A stretch of DNA of 64,000 nucleotides from JBBQVS01 sp964657325 (GTDB taxonomy: Bacteria > Chloroflexota > Ktedonobacteria > Ktedonobacterales > Ktedonobacteraceae): contig CAZZVE010000007.1 of assembly GCA_964657325.1 (NCBI GenBank), positions 1-64,000 on the forward strand, written 5' to 3'. The notes under the pieces are model-generated. The model saw nothing but the letters and a program-made list of their open reading frames with translations. It did no database searches and had not been told where the DNA came from. The position numbers were made by a program, and so were the translations under genes. The stretch's first letter is position 1, and the number at the start of each line of letters is the position of its first letter. This document shows, piece after piece, positions 35,817 to 43,449 of the stretch.

Positions 35817-36623
35817 ATGATGAAGAGCTTGGCCTTTCTAGAGCATGTGGCGCACGACCGCAAGGTAGCGATTTACGGCGCAGAGCACGATGGCAAAACG
35901 AGGAATTTCGCGTATCACGAGGATCTCGGTGAGTGCCGTGAGACGTTTTCTCGATTACTCCAGGACTTGCAGAAGGGTGAAATTGGGGTGGTTATGACGC
36001 CTGACACCGTCTGCCTGTCAGTTGAAACGTCGCCGGGCTGGATGGAGACGTTCATCCAGACCGTCAAACAACACAACGTCCTCATCGGCGACCACAGCCA
36101 CGACTCGGTCTATGATCTGTGCGATGAAGAGGATGAGGCGCGGTTTAGGAGCCTGTATCCGCGGGGGGAATACGAGAAAGCCAGGAGTGCCCCCCGCCCA
36201 CTCGTCGATGCCCTCGCCCAGAGCCCCTTCGTCGCCGCCTCGCTCGAAAAGGGAGAGAACTGGTTCCTGGTCACGCGCATCGAGGGAGAGAACCAGGACA
36301 CATCCATCTACAGTTTTTCCAGCGGGGCAAAAGGGCAAGATGTGGACCTGTTGGGGGTAGGACGCTGGAAAGAGGTGTTGGATTCTCTCGCCCCCTATGG
36401 AATTACTGAGGAGAGGGGCTGGTGCCCCGTCCCCGCGGAACGAAAAGACTGGCTCTCTCGCACACAGCAACAGGAGGATGCGATGGCCAAACAAACCGCA
36501 ACCGCGATGAAACCTCATTGGAGTTCTCTACCCAACGGAGTGCGGCTGGTGGGCGTGATCCTGCCTGAAAGTGCGAAGGTGCGGGGCAAGCAAAGACGGA
36601 AACGGAGAGGAAGAACCGCATGA
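35817..36623 (+). CDS. Hypothetical protein with a degenerate serine-recombinase-like N-terminus
   Basis: A 268-residue protein. Residues 28-120 read like a resolvase domain with key residues lost: EDLGECRETFSRLLQDLQKG, EIGVVMTPDTVCLSVE (where recombinases have a RLAR arginine motif), and VLIGDHSHDSVYDL (compare LIxDxDGxYD). The C-terminal half is unassigned and ends in a very basic tail (RGKQRRKRRGRTA). Catalysis is unlikely; a domesticated DNA-binding relative is possible. AGGAG lies 6 bp before the ATG. Its stop overlaps the next start by 4 bp (ATGA), so both are translated together. Confidence 0.5.
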   Translation: MMKSLAFLEHVAHDRKVAIYGAEHDGKTRNFAYHEDLGECRETFSRLLQDLQKGEIGVVMTPDTVCLSVETSPGWMETFIQTVKQHNVLIGDHSHDSVYDLCDEEDEARFRSLYPRGEYEKARSAPRPLVDALAQSPFVAASLEKGENWFLVTRIEGENQDTSIYSFSSGAKGQDVDLLGVGRWKEVLDSLAPYGITEERGWCPVPAERKDWLSRTQQQEDAMAKQTATAMKPHWSSLPNGVRLVGVILPESAKVRGKQRRKRRGRTA

Positions 36624-37054
36624 GAGAACCGCCTTACTTCACGCGCGAAGAGTACGAATTGACGAAGGTGGCTCTTGCCCGCGAAGAAGTCCCAGCCGAG
36701 GCCCTCGCCCTCCTCTCCGCCTGGATCGAAGGGGAACACCTGCTGGTAGATGACCGGGCGGACGTGGGAGGAATTGACTTCTCCCGCATGGATTCAAGGG
36801 CCGTCGCGCCGCTCCCCCACGTCGTCGCTTCTTTTTTCGCCCGCCGCCCATACAAGCGCAAAGCTGGGCACTCCCCCAGGTGGAACGGCTTTTATCTGCT
36901 CCTGTACCGGGATGTGGAGGAAGGCTGGAAGCTGGCGCGGATACGAAGAGACTCCTCCCCCGCTCAGTTTGTCCCGGTGTCCGCGGCCAGAACCAAGGCG
37001 GTACAGGAGATCAAAAAGCGACTCGGGGACGACCTGGGAGACGTCGAGGAGTGA
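36620..37054 (+). CDS. Hypothetical island protein
   Basis: A 144-residue soluble protein with no recognised family. YFTREEYELTKVALAREEVP suggests an N-terminal helical region; the centre (RWNGFYLLLYRDVEEGWKLA) is beta-rich; the C-terminus is charged. Its start overlaps the stop of the preceding recombinase-like gene, so the two gene products are likely functionally linked. A strong terminator follows 15 bp after its stop, marking the end of the island transcript and roughly the right limit of the GC-rich block. Confidence 0.6.
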   Translation: MREPPYFTREEYELTKVALAREEVPAEALALLSAWIEGEHLLVDDRADVGGIDFSRMDSRAVAPLPHVVASFFARRPYKRKAGHSPRWNGFYLLLYRDVEEGWKLARIRRDSSPAQFVPVSAARTKAVQEIKKRLGDDLGDVEE

Positions 37055-37069
37055 TGGGCCGGTAGGCCA

Positions 37070-37102
37070 GAACAGGGTGAGGAGAGCGTCCTCACCCTGT
37101 TC
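37070..37102 (+). terminator. 14-bp hairpin terminator
   Basis: GAACAGGGTGAGGA (37070-37083) and exact complement (37089-37102) around a 5-nt loop, followed by a T-rich run. Ends the island operon. Confidence 0.85.
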
Positions 37103-37123
37103 TTGTTATGTTTCCAGTCGAAC

Positions 37124-37165
37124 GTATGGTACAATGGGAGAAGAGCAGTTAGTTCACCGATCAGC
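37124..37165 (+). repeat. GTATGGTACAAT promoter-like repeat, copy 1
   Basis: GTATGGTACAAT followed by AGCAGTTAGTTCAC and ATCAGCG recurs with few changes at 42618-42660 (GTATGGTACAAT...AGCAGTCAGTCCAC...TTAGCG). The GGTACAAT part resembles an extended -10 box; one copy lies before a small open frame, the other before the DinB-family gene. Confidence 0.5.
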
Positions 37166-37187
37166 GGAAAAGCGAGGAGCAGATACC

Positions 37188-37388
37188 ATGGTAGCTGATA
37201 GAGCACCAATAGGCAATATAATTTTTGCAAGCTTGTCTGCTTCTTTCCGATCGCGTCAGCAGAATGTTTTCTGCCTCGTCTCTTTGCTTTCTTGTTTCCT
37301 CTCGCCTCTACACAGGATTCGGGATGGTGTCTTCTTAATTGAGGGCGTTTTGATTGCGATGCTCACGCAACGTTTTTTCGGCAAGTAG
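37188..37388 (+). CDS. Small hypothetical ORF
   Basis: A 66-codon frame with AGGAG 9 bp upstream of its ATG and a promoter-like repeat before it. The product has a hydrophobic middle (NVFCLVSLLSCFLS) and matches no family. It may be a remnant placed behind a duplicated promoter. Support is weak. Confidence 0.25.
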   Translation: MVADRAPIGNIIFASLSASFRSRQQNVFCLVSLLSCFLSPLHRIRDGVFLIEGVLIAMLTQRFFGK

Positions 37389-37498
37389 GCTCGAAGCCAA
37401 TTCGTCGCTGCCCCACACGAGTGTTTGTGTTTTCAGCGGAGAAACTAAGCTATGTCTTCACTCATATCGAGCAAGTCTCACTGAGTAGTGTCGCTCGT

Positions 37499-37771
37499 CT
37501 ACCCCTGAATAAGCTGAGTCCCACAATTATAGCAGTAGCGGTGACTTGCAGGAGGCCGAGTTCCGCAGGAACTACAAACCTGTATCATCTTCACCCTGTC
37601 TACAGGTTTCCCCGCCTCTTTTTCGAGATGCTCTCGGTACAAATCAACGCACTCATCACAAATATTCACGCCTGCTGGCCCAGCCGTGAGTCGAAGAACC
37701 TGCTCTTGGCTTTTCCCACAGAAAGAACACGCTTTCACTGCATTCTCTTCTTGAGTATTGTTTTCCCACAT
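37499..37771 (-). CDS. Orphan ClpX-type zinc finger plus zinc ribbon
   Basis: A 90-residue protein. Residues 13-52 are the ClpX zinc-binding domain: CSFCGKSQEQVLRLTAGP and VNICDECVDLY, four cysteines. It is followed not by an AAA domain but by a second zinc ribbon, CSSCGTRPPASHRYCYNCG (residues 65-85). In ClpX this domain dimerises and recruits adaptors and substrates; alone it could act as an adaptor or decoy for ClpXP or simply as a protein-protein module. No partner gene is adjacent. Confidence 0.8.
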   Translation of the reverse strand: MWENNTQEENAVKACSFCGKSQEQVLRLTAGPAGVNICDECVDLYREHLEKEAGKPVDRVKMIQVCSSCGTRPPASHRYCYNCGTQLIQG

Positions 37772-37863
37772 ATATCATCTTCCTCCTTTCTCCATTTCGA
37801 TTTCCCCTCCTGGTTGATAATCAAGCACGGCTCTTGCTATGCTCAATTCTATTTTGAGTGAAG

Positions 37864-38587
37864 TCAGAGTAGCTTGATAAAACCAGCTTGAGTGAAGTGG
37901 TGATCAGTGGTGAGTGCCTCTGTCATGCCGAATTGCTCCATCAATACAAAACTACTAGCGTCTACTAAAGACCATTCCTTATCAAATCGCTTTTCTAGTA
38001 GCTGCCAAGCCACATTGTCCATTGGCGCATCAATATGTACAATTTCCACAGGCAGCATCTGATTTGAGTGCATTGATAGCCTTGATGACCTCTCTTCGAG
38101 GAAGATGAAAGCGGCTTGAAAGGAGTGCAACGAGTTCAGTGACAACTCCCCATGTGTGAACACAAGGGGCTTCTATGGACTTTCACCAATGGTGTATTGT
38201 CCTACACCGTAGCAGTTCAGTTGCATTCACTTGAATGGGCGTTACTCACAGTTCAAGTATCGAATGGCACTTGCAAGAACACCGTAGTGCTTTTACTCGT
38301 GGGACTGATTTACCACGAAACCTGCAAACACTATTTACTTCTTCAGGTGCAATTGAACTTTGTTTCTATTCTTTTACAGCGAGGCAAAAGTGGAAGAAGT
38401 TGCCATTCATCCCCATCGCTTGAAGCGAGGGGCTTTCTGGCAACACACCCGGTAATAATATAGTTCGTTGTCACGAGATTCCGTCTCTGCAAGGTGTAGT
38501 TTCGCACGATTGTAACGACTTCCGTATGAAGTGGGTCTGAACGATCTAGGTAATATGCCCATCCTCATGTATCGACAAAGAGGTCAT
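37864..38587 (-). pseudogene. PIN-domain toxin gene, interrupted and frameshifted
   Basis: Read on the minus strand from 38587: the 5' part encodes LFVDT-(stop)-GWAYYLDRSDPLHTEV and ...RNLVTTNYI, the N-terminus of a PIN ribonuclease with its first acidic residue. A 313-bp insertion (38144-38456) follows, then VTELVALLSSRFHLPRREVI, a frameshift near 38065, and the C-terminal part VDASSFVLMEQFGMTEALTT DHHF with the remaining PIN acidic residues. Nonsense codon, insertion and frameshifts make it inactive. The antitoxin-like gene immediately upstream is intact. Confidence 0.8.
38144..38456 (-). mobile_element. Miniature IS200/IS605-like element (about 313 bp)
   Basis: On the minus strand the right end reads AGAAGCCCCTTGTGTTCACA CATGGGGAGTT, the hairpin-plus-AGTT layout of IS200/IS605 right ends; the left end carries AAGCCCCTCGCTTCAAGCGA TGGGG. 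There are no inverted terminal repeats or target duplication, as expected for this family, and no tnpA or tnpB. The element splits a PIN toxin gene; joining the flanks restores the protein reading TNYI/VTEL. Confidence 0.65.
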
Positions 38588-38901
38588 TTTTCTTCGGCAT
38601 GATTCTCTAGGTATGCCTCCGCAAGATATTGATCATGCTTATCCGCCCAACCAAGCTCGTTTATAGCAAACATGCCCGCTATTTGAAAGAGCGGACTTTG
38701 AACGTCTTCCTCACGTTGCCCATGCTCAGGCTGATTCACATTTTTCTGCTCTGAAGTGCCTGAAGTCATTGACTCTTCTTGTTTCTGTGTAACTTCCCTG
38801 GCCCAAGCTAGAAACAGTGTCTCAGGGGTTTGATTGCGTTGTGATGCATACGTTGCAAGCTCCGTGTACAAGTCATCAGGAATTTGGAATACATGACTCA
38901 T
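38584..38901 (-). CDS. Antitoxin-like protein of a PIN toxin pair
   Basis: A 105-residue protein. The N-terminus (MSHVFQIPDDLYTELATYAS) resembles the ribbon-helix-helix/antitoxin type that binds its own promoter, and the C-terminus (LGWADKHDQYLAEAYLENH) is the toxin-binding tail often seen before PIN toxins (HDxYLAEAY). Its stop overlaps an ATG of the broken toxin reading (ATGA), confirming the two formed an operon. With the toxin destroyed it is now an orphan antitoxin, perhaps still able to neutralise related toxins. Confidence 0.65.
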   Translation of the reverse strand: MSHVFQIPDDLYTELATYASQRNQTPETLFLAWAREVTQKQEESMTSGTSEQKNVNQPEHGQREEDVQSPLFQIAGMFAINELGWADKHDQYLAEAYLENHAEEK

Positions 38902-38929
38902 GTCTATCCCCCTGCCTAATTCAGTTTAA

Positions 38930-38981
38930 TGTCATTATACCAATGGTTTTTCATATCCCATAATACCATAGTTTTGCAGAG
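38930..38981 (+). repeat. TGTCATTA end repeat, copy 4
   Basis: TGTCATTATACCAATGG, TTTTTCATATCCCATAATA and CCATAGTTTTGCAGAG. Together with the inverted copy ending at 42367 it brackets IS relics and the TniQ-like gene. Flanking 5-mers (TTTAA, ATATG) do not match. Confidence 0.75.
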
Positions 38982-39043
38982 CATTGAGCGTGCAATAGAA
39001 AGAACCTTCGATAGTGCTTACTGATGTCGGTCTAACCATCCGC

Positions 39044-40058
39044 GGGGTTGTGTTGCAAATAAAAAGCTGATTTGTTACAGTGGGGAAAAAGAGGTCCTCT
39101 TATGAGTGAGCAGAGTCAGAATCCCTTCAAATGGCGTCATTTTCAGGTGTGTTGCAAGAAATTTAAAGAAGACAAAATGAGTATGGAGTGGCTCTGCTTG
39201 TTCAGTTTAAGCTGCAACTCCAAACAGCTTGGCGACCAATGCGATCTGGCTTAACACATCTCCTTTTTCACTCCTTGCAGTTGTCCTTTGCGTATCATAT
39301 TCATCACCTCGAACCCTTGGAGTGTTCGCCCCGCTGTCTCGAACGAGAAAAAGCCCATCCCTGGCTTCGTCAACCGTTTGATGAACCGACGGTCTTGTTC
39401 AATCAGATTATTGGGCTATTTCACCTGCCTCAATTCCACGTGTTGAGGCACCACTCCAGCAGCTTTCAAGCCGGCAATGGCCTTGGGATAGGCGGCATTC
39501 TTGTCGACATTGATCACGCGAGGAGTCGGTGTGGTGGAGGTGAGGTCAGCCAGAGCCGTAGGCTGGGTCATCTGCTCTTCAACCGGACACGCTTGAAGGG
39601 CTGAACACGCAGAAGCGCGTAGCATTTTGCAGAAAAATCGCGTGGCAGCCTCGGTATCACGTGCAGGACTCAAGAGAAACTCAAGCGTATTTCCTTCTGA
39701 ATCGACGGCTCTGTAGAGGTAGAACCAGGCTCTTTTGATCTTGATGTACGTTTCATCCACCCGCCAGGTGTCATTGCAGGCTTTTAGATGAGGTCGGCAG
39801 CGCTTTTCCAGTTCTGGCGCATAGTGCAGTACCCAGCGATAGATCGTGGTATGATCGATGTGCAGACCTCGTTGGAGCATCATCTCCTCAAGGTCGCGGT
39901 AACTTAACGCATAGCGCAAGTACCAGCGCACACACAGCAGAATGATGTCGGGCTGAAAATGACGCCATTTGAAGGGATATCGATCTCTCATCACCAGGTC
40001 CCTTGTGTTCTTTTCTTCCCACCTTAACAGATTAGCTTTCTTTTTGCAACACAGCCCC
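39044..40058. mobile_element. Nested IS6-family relics
   Basis: Outer ends GGGGTTGTGTTGCAAATAAA (39044) and the complement of GGGGCTGTGTTGCAAAAAGA (ends 40058) are IS6-type terminal repeats. Just inside the left end is a plus-strand transposase start (MSEQSQNPFKWRHFQ, 39101) that stops after 15 codons at GTGTTGCAAG (39152), which is itself the end of a second, minus-strand copy. So a truncated IS and a nearly full-length one lie head to tail. Confidence 0.75.
39207..39991 (-). pseudogene. IS6-family transposase, nonsense mutation
   Basis: A frame starting MRDRYPFKWRHFQPDIILLC and continuing YALSYRDLEEMMLQRGLHID, with DDE motifs DETYIKI (first Asp) and NVDKNAAYP (second Asp). An in-frame TAG at about 39416 (after VELRQVK) is followed by NNLIEQDRRFIKRLTKPGMG (IS6 C-terminal signature, third acidic residue) and GDVLSQIALVAKLFGVAA. 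A segment with extra residues (ACPVEEQMTQPTALAD) is normal for this subgroup. Apart from the stop the gene is complete. Confidence 0.85.
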
Positions 40059-40131
40059 TTATTTAGTGACTGTTCACAAGCTGGTAAAAGTGGTGTAAAC
40101 TCGAAAGAGGCCAAGAAAGGAGCAAAAACCG

Positions 40132-41299
40132 ATGCGTTTACATCTGTTATTACCTAAAGTGAATCCGACCAAGAGACCTGTCCCGACGACCTGCACGTTT
40201 TCAAACTGTTCAGGAAAGCGGTTTCGCTTCCATCAACCAGTGACGAAAAATCTGCGAGATACCATTCATCAGCAGGTAGAAGCTCATCGGTATCAGTGCT
40301 TGAAGTGTGGACGCACGTTTCGTGTGTATCCTGAAGGCGTGACGAGTGCGCAGACCTCACAACGCGTCAAAGGGTTAGCCGTCTTGCTCTATTTGTTGGG
40401 TTTAAGTTACGGAGCAGTCTCCTTAGCACTGGAAGCGATTGGCGTCTCCTTCAGCAAAACGCATGCGTATAATACCGTGCAAGAAGCCGCCAAGCGCGTT
40501 CCTGGTCTCAAGCGCGAGCAGGTGTTTGAGGGCATCAAAACGTCAGCTCTCGGCAGCGACCTCACGAGTGTGAAATGCAAAGGCAAGTGGTTGCCTTTAG
40601 GTATTACTGTTGATGCGATTAGTGGACTCGCTTTAAGCATTGATGCGTTGTCAGGCGAAGATATGCAAACACTCAAAGAATGGGTTGAGCCAATCGCGAA
40701 GCCGAGTTGGTGCTCAACTGCTGGTGACCGATGATGCCGATGGCTTTAAGACGGTCGCCGATGAGATCGCAGTGCAGCATCAAGTGTGCAAAAGCCATGT
40801 TCTGCGCAATACCCAAACGTTGATCGAGCGTTTTGGGGCATTGGTAGGACAGGTCGCGGATGCGTCCTTGCAAGCCATTGAGGTGAGTGCGACCCAAGCG
40901 CAAGCTGACCTCAGCCGATGAGGCGAACTCATCAAAAGCCGTAAACGCGAGGATGCGAAAGAGTTGGAAGTCATGCATCATCGCTATGGTCAAGCCATAG
41001 CACCGCGTCCTGGTGAGTCGATGAGTCTCGCGTATCGTCTGCGACTCCTCTATTTAGATCGCTGGAATCTCTGGTTTCGTCTGACACGCTATCGCAGTTG
41101 GAAAGGACCCAAAGGCGAACGGATTGATGGAACGAATAATGCATGTGAACGTGCGATTGGCTGGTGGATCAAAGAACGGTATCGCTCGATGCGAGGGTAC
41201 AAAGTTCCCACCAATGCGGAACGAGTGAGCCGCCTGCTTGCATGGAGTGGCAACTTCCTCACCCAAGGCGGTGCCGACTTGACACCGTTGTTGAGGTAG
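40132..41299 (+). pseudogene. Zinc-ribbon DDE transposase, frameshift and stop
   Basis: N-terminal zinc-finger-like segment (QCLKCGRTFRVYPEGV), a helix-turn-helix (LLGLSYGAVSLALEAIGVS) and an RNase-H-like core (SDLTSVKCKGKWLPLGITVD, LLVTDDADGFKTVADE, NNACERAIGWWIKERYRSM). It is broken by a frameshift near 40710 (WCSTAGDR versus VGAQLLVTDD) and an in-frame TGA at 40919-40921. The IS family was not assigned. It ends 5 bp before the TniQ-like frame and appears to have truncated that gene. Confidence 0.75.
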
Positions 41300-41303
41300 A
41301 GAA

Positions 41304-42257
41304 ATGCGAGCAAGAGAGATGCTGGGCTTTCTCTTCCCCGAACATCGTTTACCAACTATTGAACAATCACAGCCTTATTTTGATACTTTAATGAAGATAT
41401 GCTTCGCTCTGTCAATAACGCCTTTAGAGTTCTTGTCCACAACCACTATTCCACTGCGAAAGAACTTAACTCACAGCGTAGAGGATGTTCCTACTATCTC
41501 AAGAGGAAAGTGGAAGCCTGTGACAGAAGATGATGTTCAACGTATGAGACGAGTACTCGAAACTGTGTTGACTGTTGACTATCAGGCCGTTTCGTTTCCT
41601 AGTCTAAGGGATGTTGCTAAACGTATGGGGTTTGACGAGGAAACGGTGCGTAAGCATTGCCCTGACCTTTCTAAGGCGATTTCATGGCGATATAAAAATC
41701 GTTGGACAGATGAAAGTCATCTTAAAGTAATGAAGCAAGCTCTCGAGAGTGCGTTGGCCAATCCAGAGCCGGAGCCATTGGCAAATGTTGCACGAGAACT
41801 GCATTGTGATACTACTTCAATAGCTAAGTATTTCCCAGACCTTTGTGATGCGGTCGTGACGAGGTACCGCGAAAGATTTGACTATACTTTTATTGAGCAA
41901 CGGTTGTGCGAGGTGCTGAACAGCGCTACAGGAGCTCCTGCTGTCTATGAACTTGCTAGGGAAATGGGTTATGAACGGCATGTAAAGGATAAATTCCCTG
42001 AATTGTGCAAACAAATTTCAATGCGACGCTATACAGAACGAAGGAAACAAAGAGAGGAGCGAATGGCTACTCTCTGTAACGAGATGCGTCAGGCCGTATA
42101 CATCATTCATAGTCAAGGCATATATCCAAGTGCTAGACAGGTAACGAAACAACTGAGTGACATTCATGTCATACGAACAAAGGAAGGACATGAAGCTTGG
42201 CGTCAGGCACTAAAAGAATTGGGATACCCCGTAGACCACCTGAAAGTTTATATTTAA
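41304..42257 (+). CDS. C-terminal part of a TnsD/TniQ-like transposon-targeting protein
   Basis: A 317-residue frame. After a short stretch ending DTLMKICFALSITPLEFLST (the end of an N-terminal helical domain), it contains repeated units of the TnsD C-terminal type: FPSLRDVAKRMGFDEETVRK with HCPDL, LANVARELHCDTTSIAKYFP, and AVYELAREMGYERHVKDKFP. It closes with IIHSQGIYPSARQVTKQL and ALKELGYP. These helix-turn-helix arrays recognise a DNA site in Tn7-like transposition. The TniQ zinc-finger N-terminus is missing, cut off where a transposase relic ends, so it may be a remnant. It lies just inside an inverted end repeat at 42343-42367. Confidence 0.55.
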   Translation: MRAREMLGFLFPEHRLPTIEQSQPYFDTLMKICFALSITPLEFLSTTTIPLRKNLTHSVEDVPTISRGKWKPVTEDDVQRMRRVLETVLTVDYQAVSFPSLRDVAKRMGFDEETVRKHCPDLSKAISWRYKNRWTDESHLKVMKQALESALANPEPEPLANVARELHCDTTSIAKYFPDLCDAVVTRYRERFDYTFIEQRLCEVLNSATGAPAVYELAREMGYERHVKDKFPELCKQISMRRYTERRKQREERMATLCNEMRQAVYIIHSQGIYPSARQVTKQLSDIHVIRTKEGHEAWRQALKELGYPVDHLKVYI

Positions 42258-42305
42258 TTCAGATAATCTAATCCATGTTGATTATCTGAATTAAATATAA
42301 ACTTT
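42243..42305. terminator. 26-bp perfect hairpin overlapping the stop codon
   Basis: Arms 42243-42268 and 42280-42305 are perfect complements (AT-rich, starting AAAGTTTATATTTAATTCAG) with an 11-nt loop and a following TTTTG. The TAA of the TniQ-like gene is inside the left arm. Terminator or transposon-end hairpin. Confidence 0.75.
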
Positions 42306-42342
42306 TGTTTATTCAAGGTGGGAAGCACAGTTTTGCATATTC

Positions 42343-42531
42343 TGCAAAACCTATGGGTTAAATGACAATATGTGTCATTATTCCCGATGGTCTTGCAGAA
42401 TGATACTACCATAGTTTTGCAGAGTTCGGTAGTGCTCTGAGCGTGGACGAAAAGATAGCTAACCGCACTTTTGGGCTTTTATGCAAGTAGCTGACTCGAT
42501 GAGGGAGCATAGTTTTGCAGAAAAACTTCAC
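42343..42531. repeat. Back-to-back TGTCATTA ends, copy 5
   Basis: An inverted copy (TGCAAAACCTATGGG, TTAAATGACA, ending 42367), 5 bp (ATATG), then a left-end copy TGTCATTATTCCCGATGG (42373) with sites at about 42390 and 42410 and a third site GCATAGTTTTGCAGAAAAAC at 42507-42531. Same plan as copy 3. Confidence 0.75.
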
Positions 42532-42617
42532 AAAAGATAGAAGAGTAGTTTGACGAGACTGAATGGAGGTACGAAAGGCTATGTTGTCAAATTACAAACG
42601 GATGTGCCAAGTTGTAT

Positions 42618-42660
42618 GTATGGTACAATAAGGAAAAAGCAGTCAGTCCACTATTTAGCG
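42618..42660 (+). repeat. GTATGGTACAAT promoter-like repeat, copy 2
   Basis: Second copy of the sequence at 37124-37165, about 90 bp before the DinB-family start; the extended -10-like GGTACAAT is conserved. Confidence 0.5.
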
Positions 42661-42749
42661 TATGAACTGTAAGTAAGGACATGATAGTTGATCGATCATA
42701 GATGAGCGATAGCATCTGTACAACCGAAAAGCAATTGTGGAGAGAAGCA

Positions 42750-43253
42750 ATGGTAGTGAATACAGATAACCCTAATGTACAGGCCATTCGCCAGAGCGTT
42801 ACATCGTCGTACATTGAGTTGAACCGCTTACTTGAACAGCGATTGAGGCATTTACCTGAGCAAGCATTGTATACAACGCTCGTAGAGGGCGAGTGGACAC
42901 TTATGGAGAGCTTGGCTCACGTTATCGAATTTATGCCTTACTGGGGCGACGAAATTGCAAAACTGGTAGCCGAGCCAGGGCAAAATTTCGGGCGTACTAA
43001 GGAAGACGAAGCTCGCATTCACGCCATCGAGGAACATAGGCATGACTCCTTAGAGACAGCGCGTGGTGCTTTTACGAGAAGCTATACCTGTCTGGACGAG
43101 GTGTTAAGCACCTTGAAGGATAGCGACCTTGAACTTAAAGGGCATCACTCAAAATTTGGAGAACAGACGCTTACCTGGTTTATCAAAGATTTTGTAACAG
43201 ACCACCTCAAAAATCATATTGAACAACTCAACAGGTGTTTGGAGGCTGTGTAA
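42750..43253 (+). CDS. DinB-fold protein
   Basis: A 167-residue four-helix-bundle protein of the DinB/YfiT superfamily: EGEWTLMESLAHVIEFMPYW (first metal His in the AHV helix) and FVTDHLKNHIEQLNRCLEAV (the closing HxxxH pair). The superfamily includes thiol-dependent S-transferases and the mycothiol-dependent maleylpyruvate isomerase, which acts in gentisate degradation; its position next to an FAH-family hydrolase makes such a role conceivable but unproven. ATG 42750 is favoured by GGAGA 7 bp upstream over ATG 42702. Confidence 0.75.
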   Translation: MVVNTDNPNVQAIRQSVTSSYIELNRLLEQRLRHLPEQALYTTLVEGEWTLMESLAHVIEFMPYWGDEIAKLVAEPGQNFGRTKEDEARIHAIEEHRHDSLETARGAFTRSYTCLDEVLSTLKDSDLELKGHHSKFGEQTLTWFIKDFVTDHLKNHIEQLNRCLEAV

Positions 43254-43255
43254 CA

Positions 43256-43320
43256 AAGTGTTTGGTGGCTCCATTGATGTTGACAAAAACGATGTCTGAT
43301 AATGGAGCCACCAAACACTT
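43256..43320. terminator. 20-bp hairpin between convergent genes
   Basis: AAGTGTTTGGTGGCTCCATT (43256-43275) pairs perfectly with 43301-43320 around 25 nt. It starts 2 bp after the DinB-family stop and faces the FAH gene's 3' end. Confidence 0.8.
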
Positions 43321-43449
43321 GTTACCTATTCTCGTGTTCTTGGTAGAATGAACAATACGTTTTACTACTTAGTAATCACCGTTTTCTGAATAGGCTTGCT
43401 CTCGATGTTTGTTTATTCATTGCCACTAAGAATTGCATAATTCTATTCT

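Noticed and set aside
38152..38463. 103-codon plus-strand frame
   Set aside because: It coincides with the inserted miniature element and consists of its hairpin ends; no family match.
38930..42367. A complete transposon with matching 5-bp target duplications
   Set aside because: Flanking 5-mers TTTAA and ATATG differ, so the two ends may not belong to the same insertion event.
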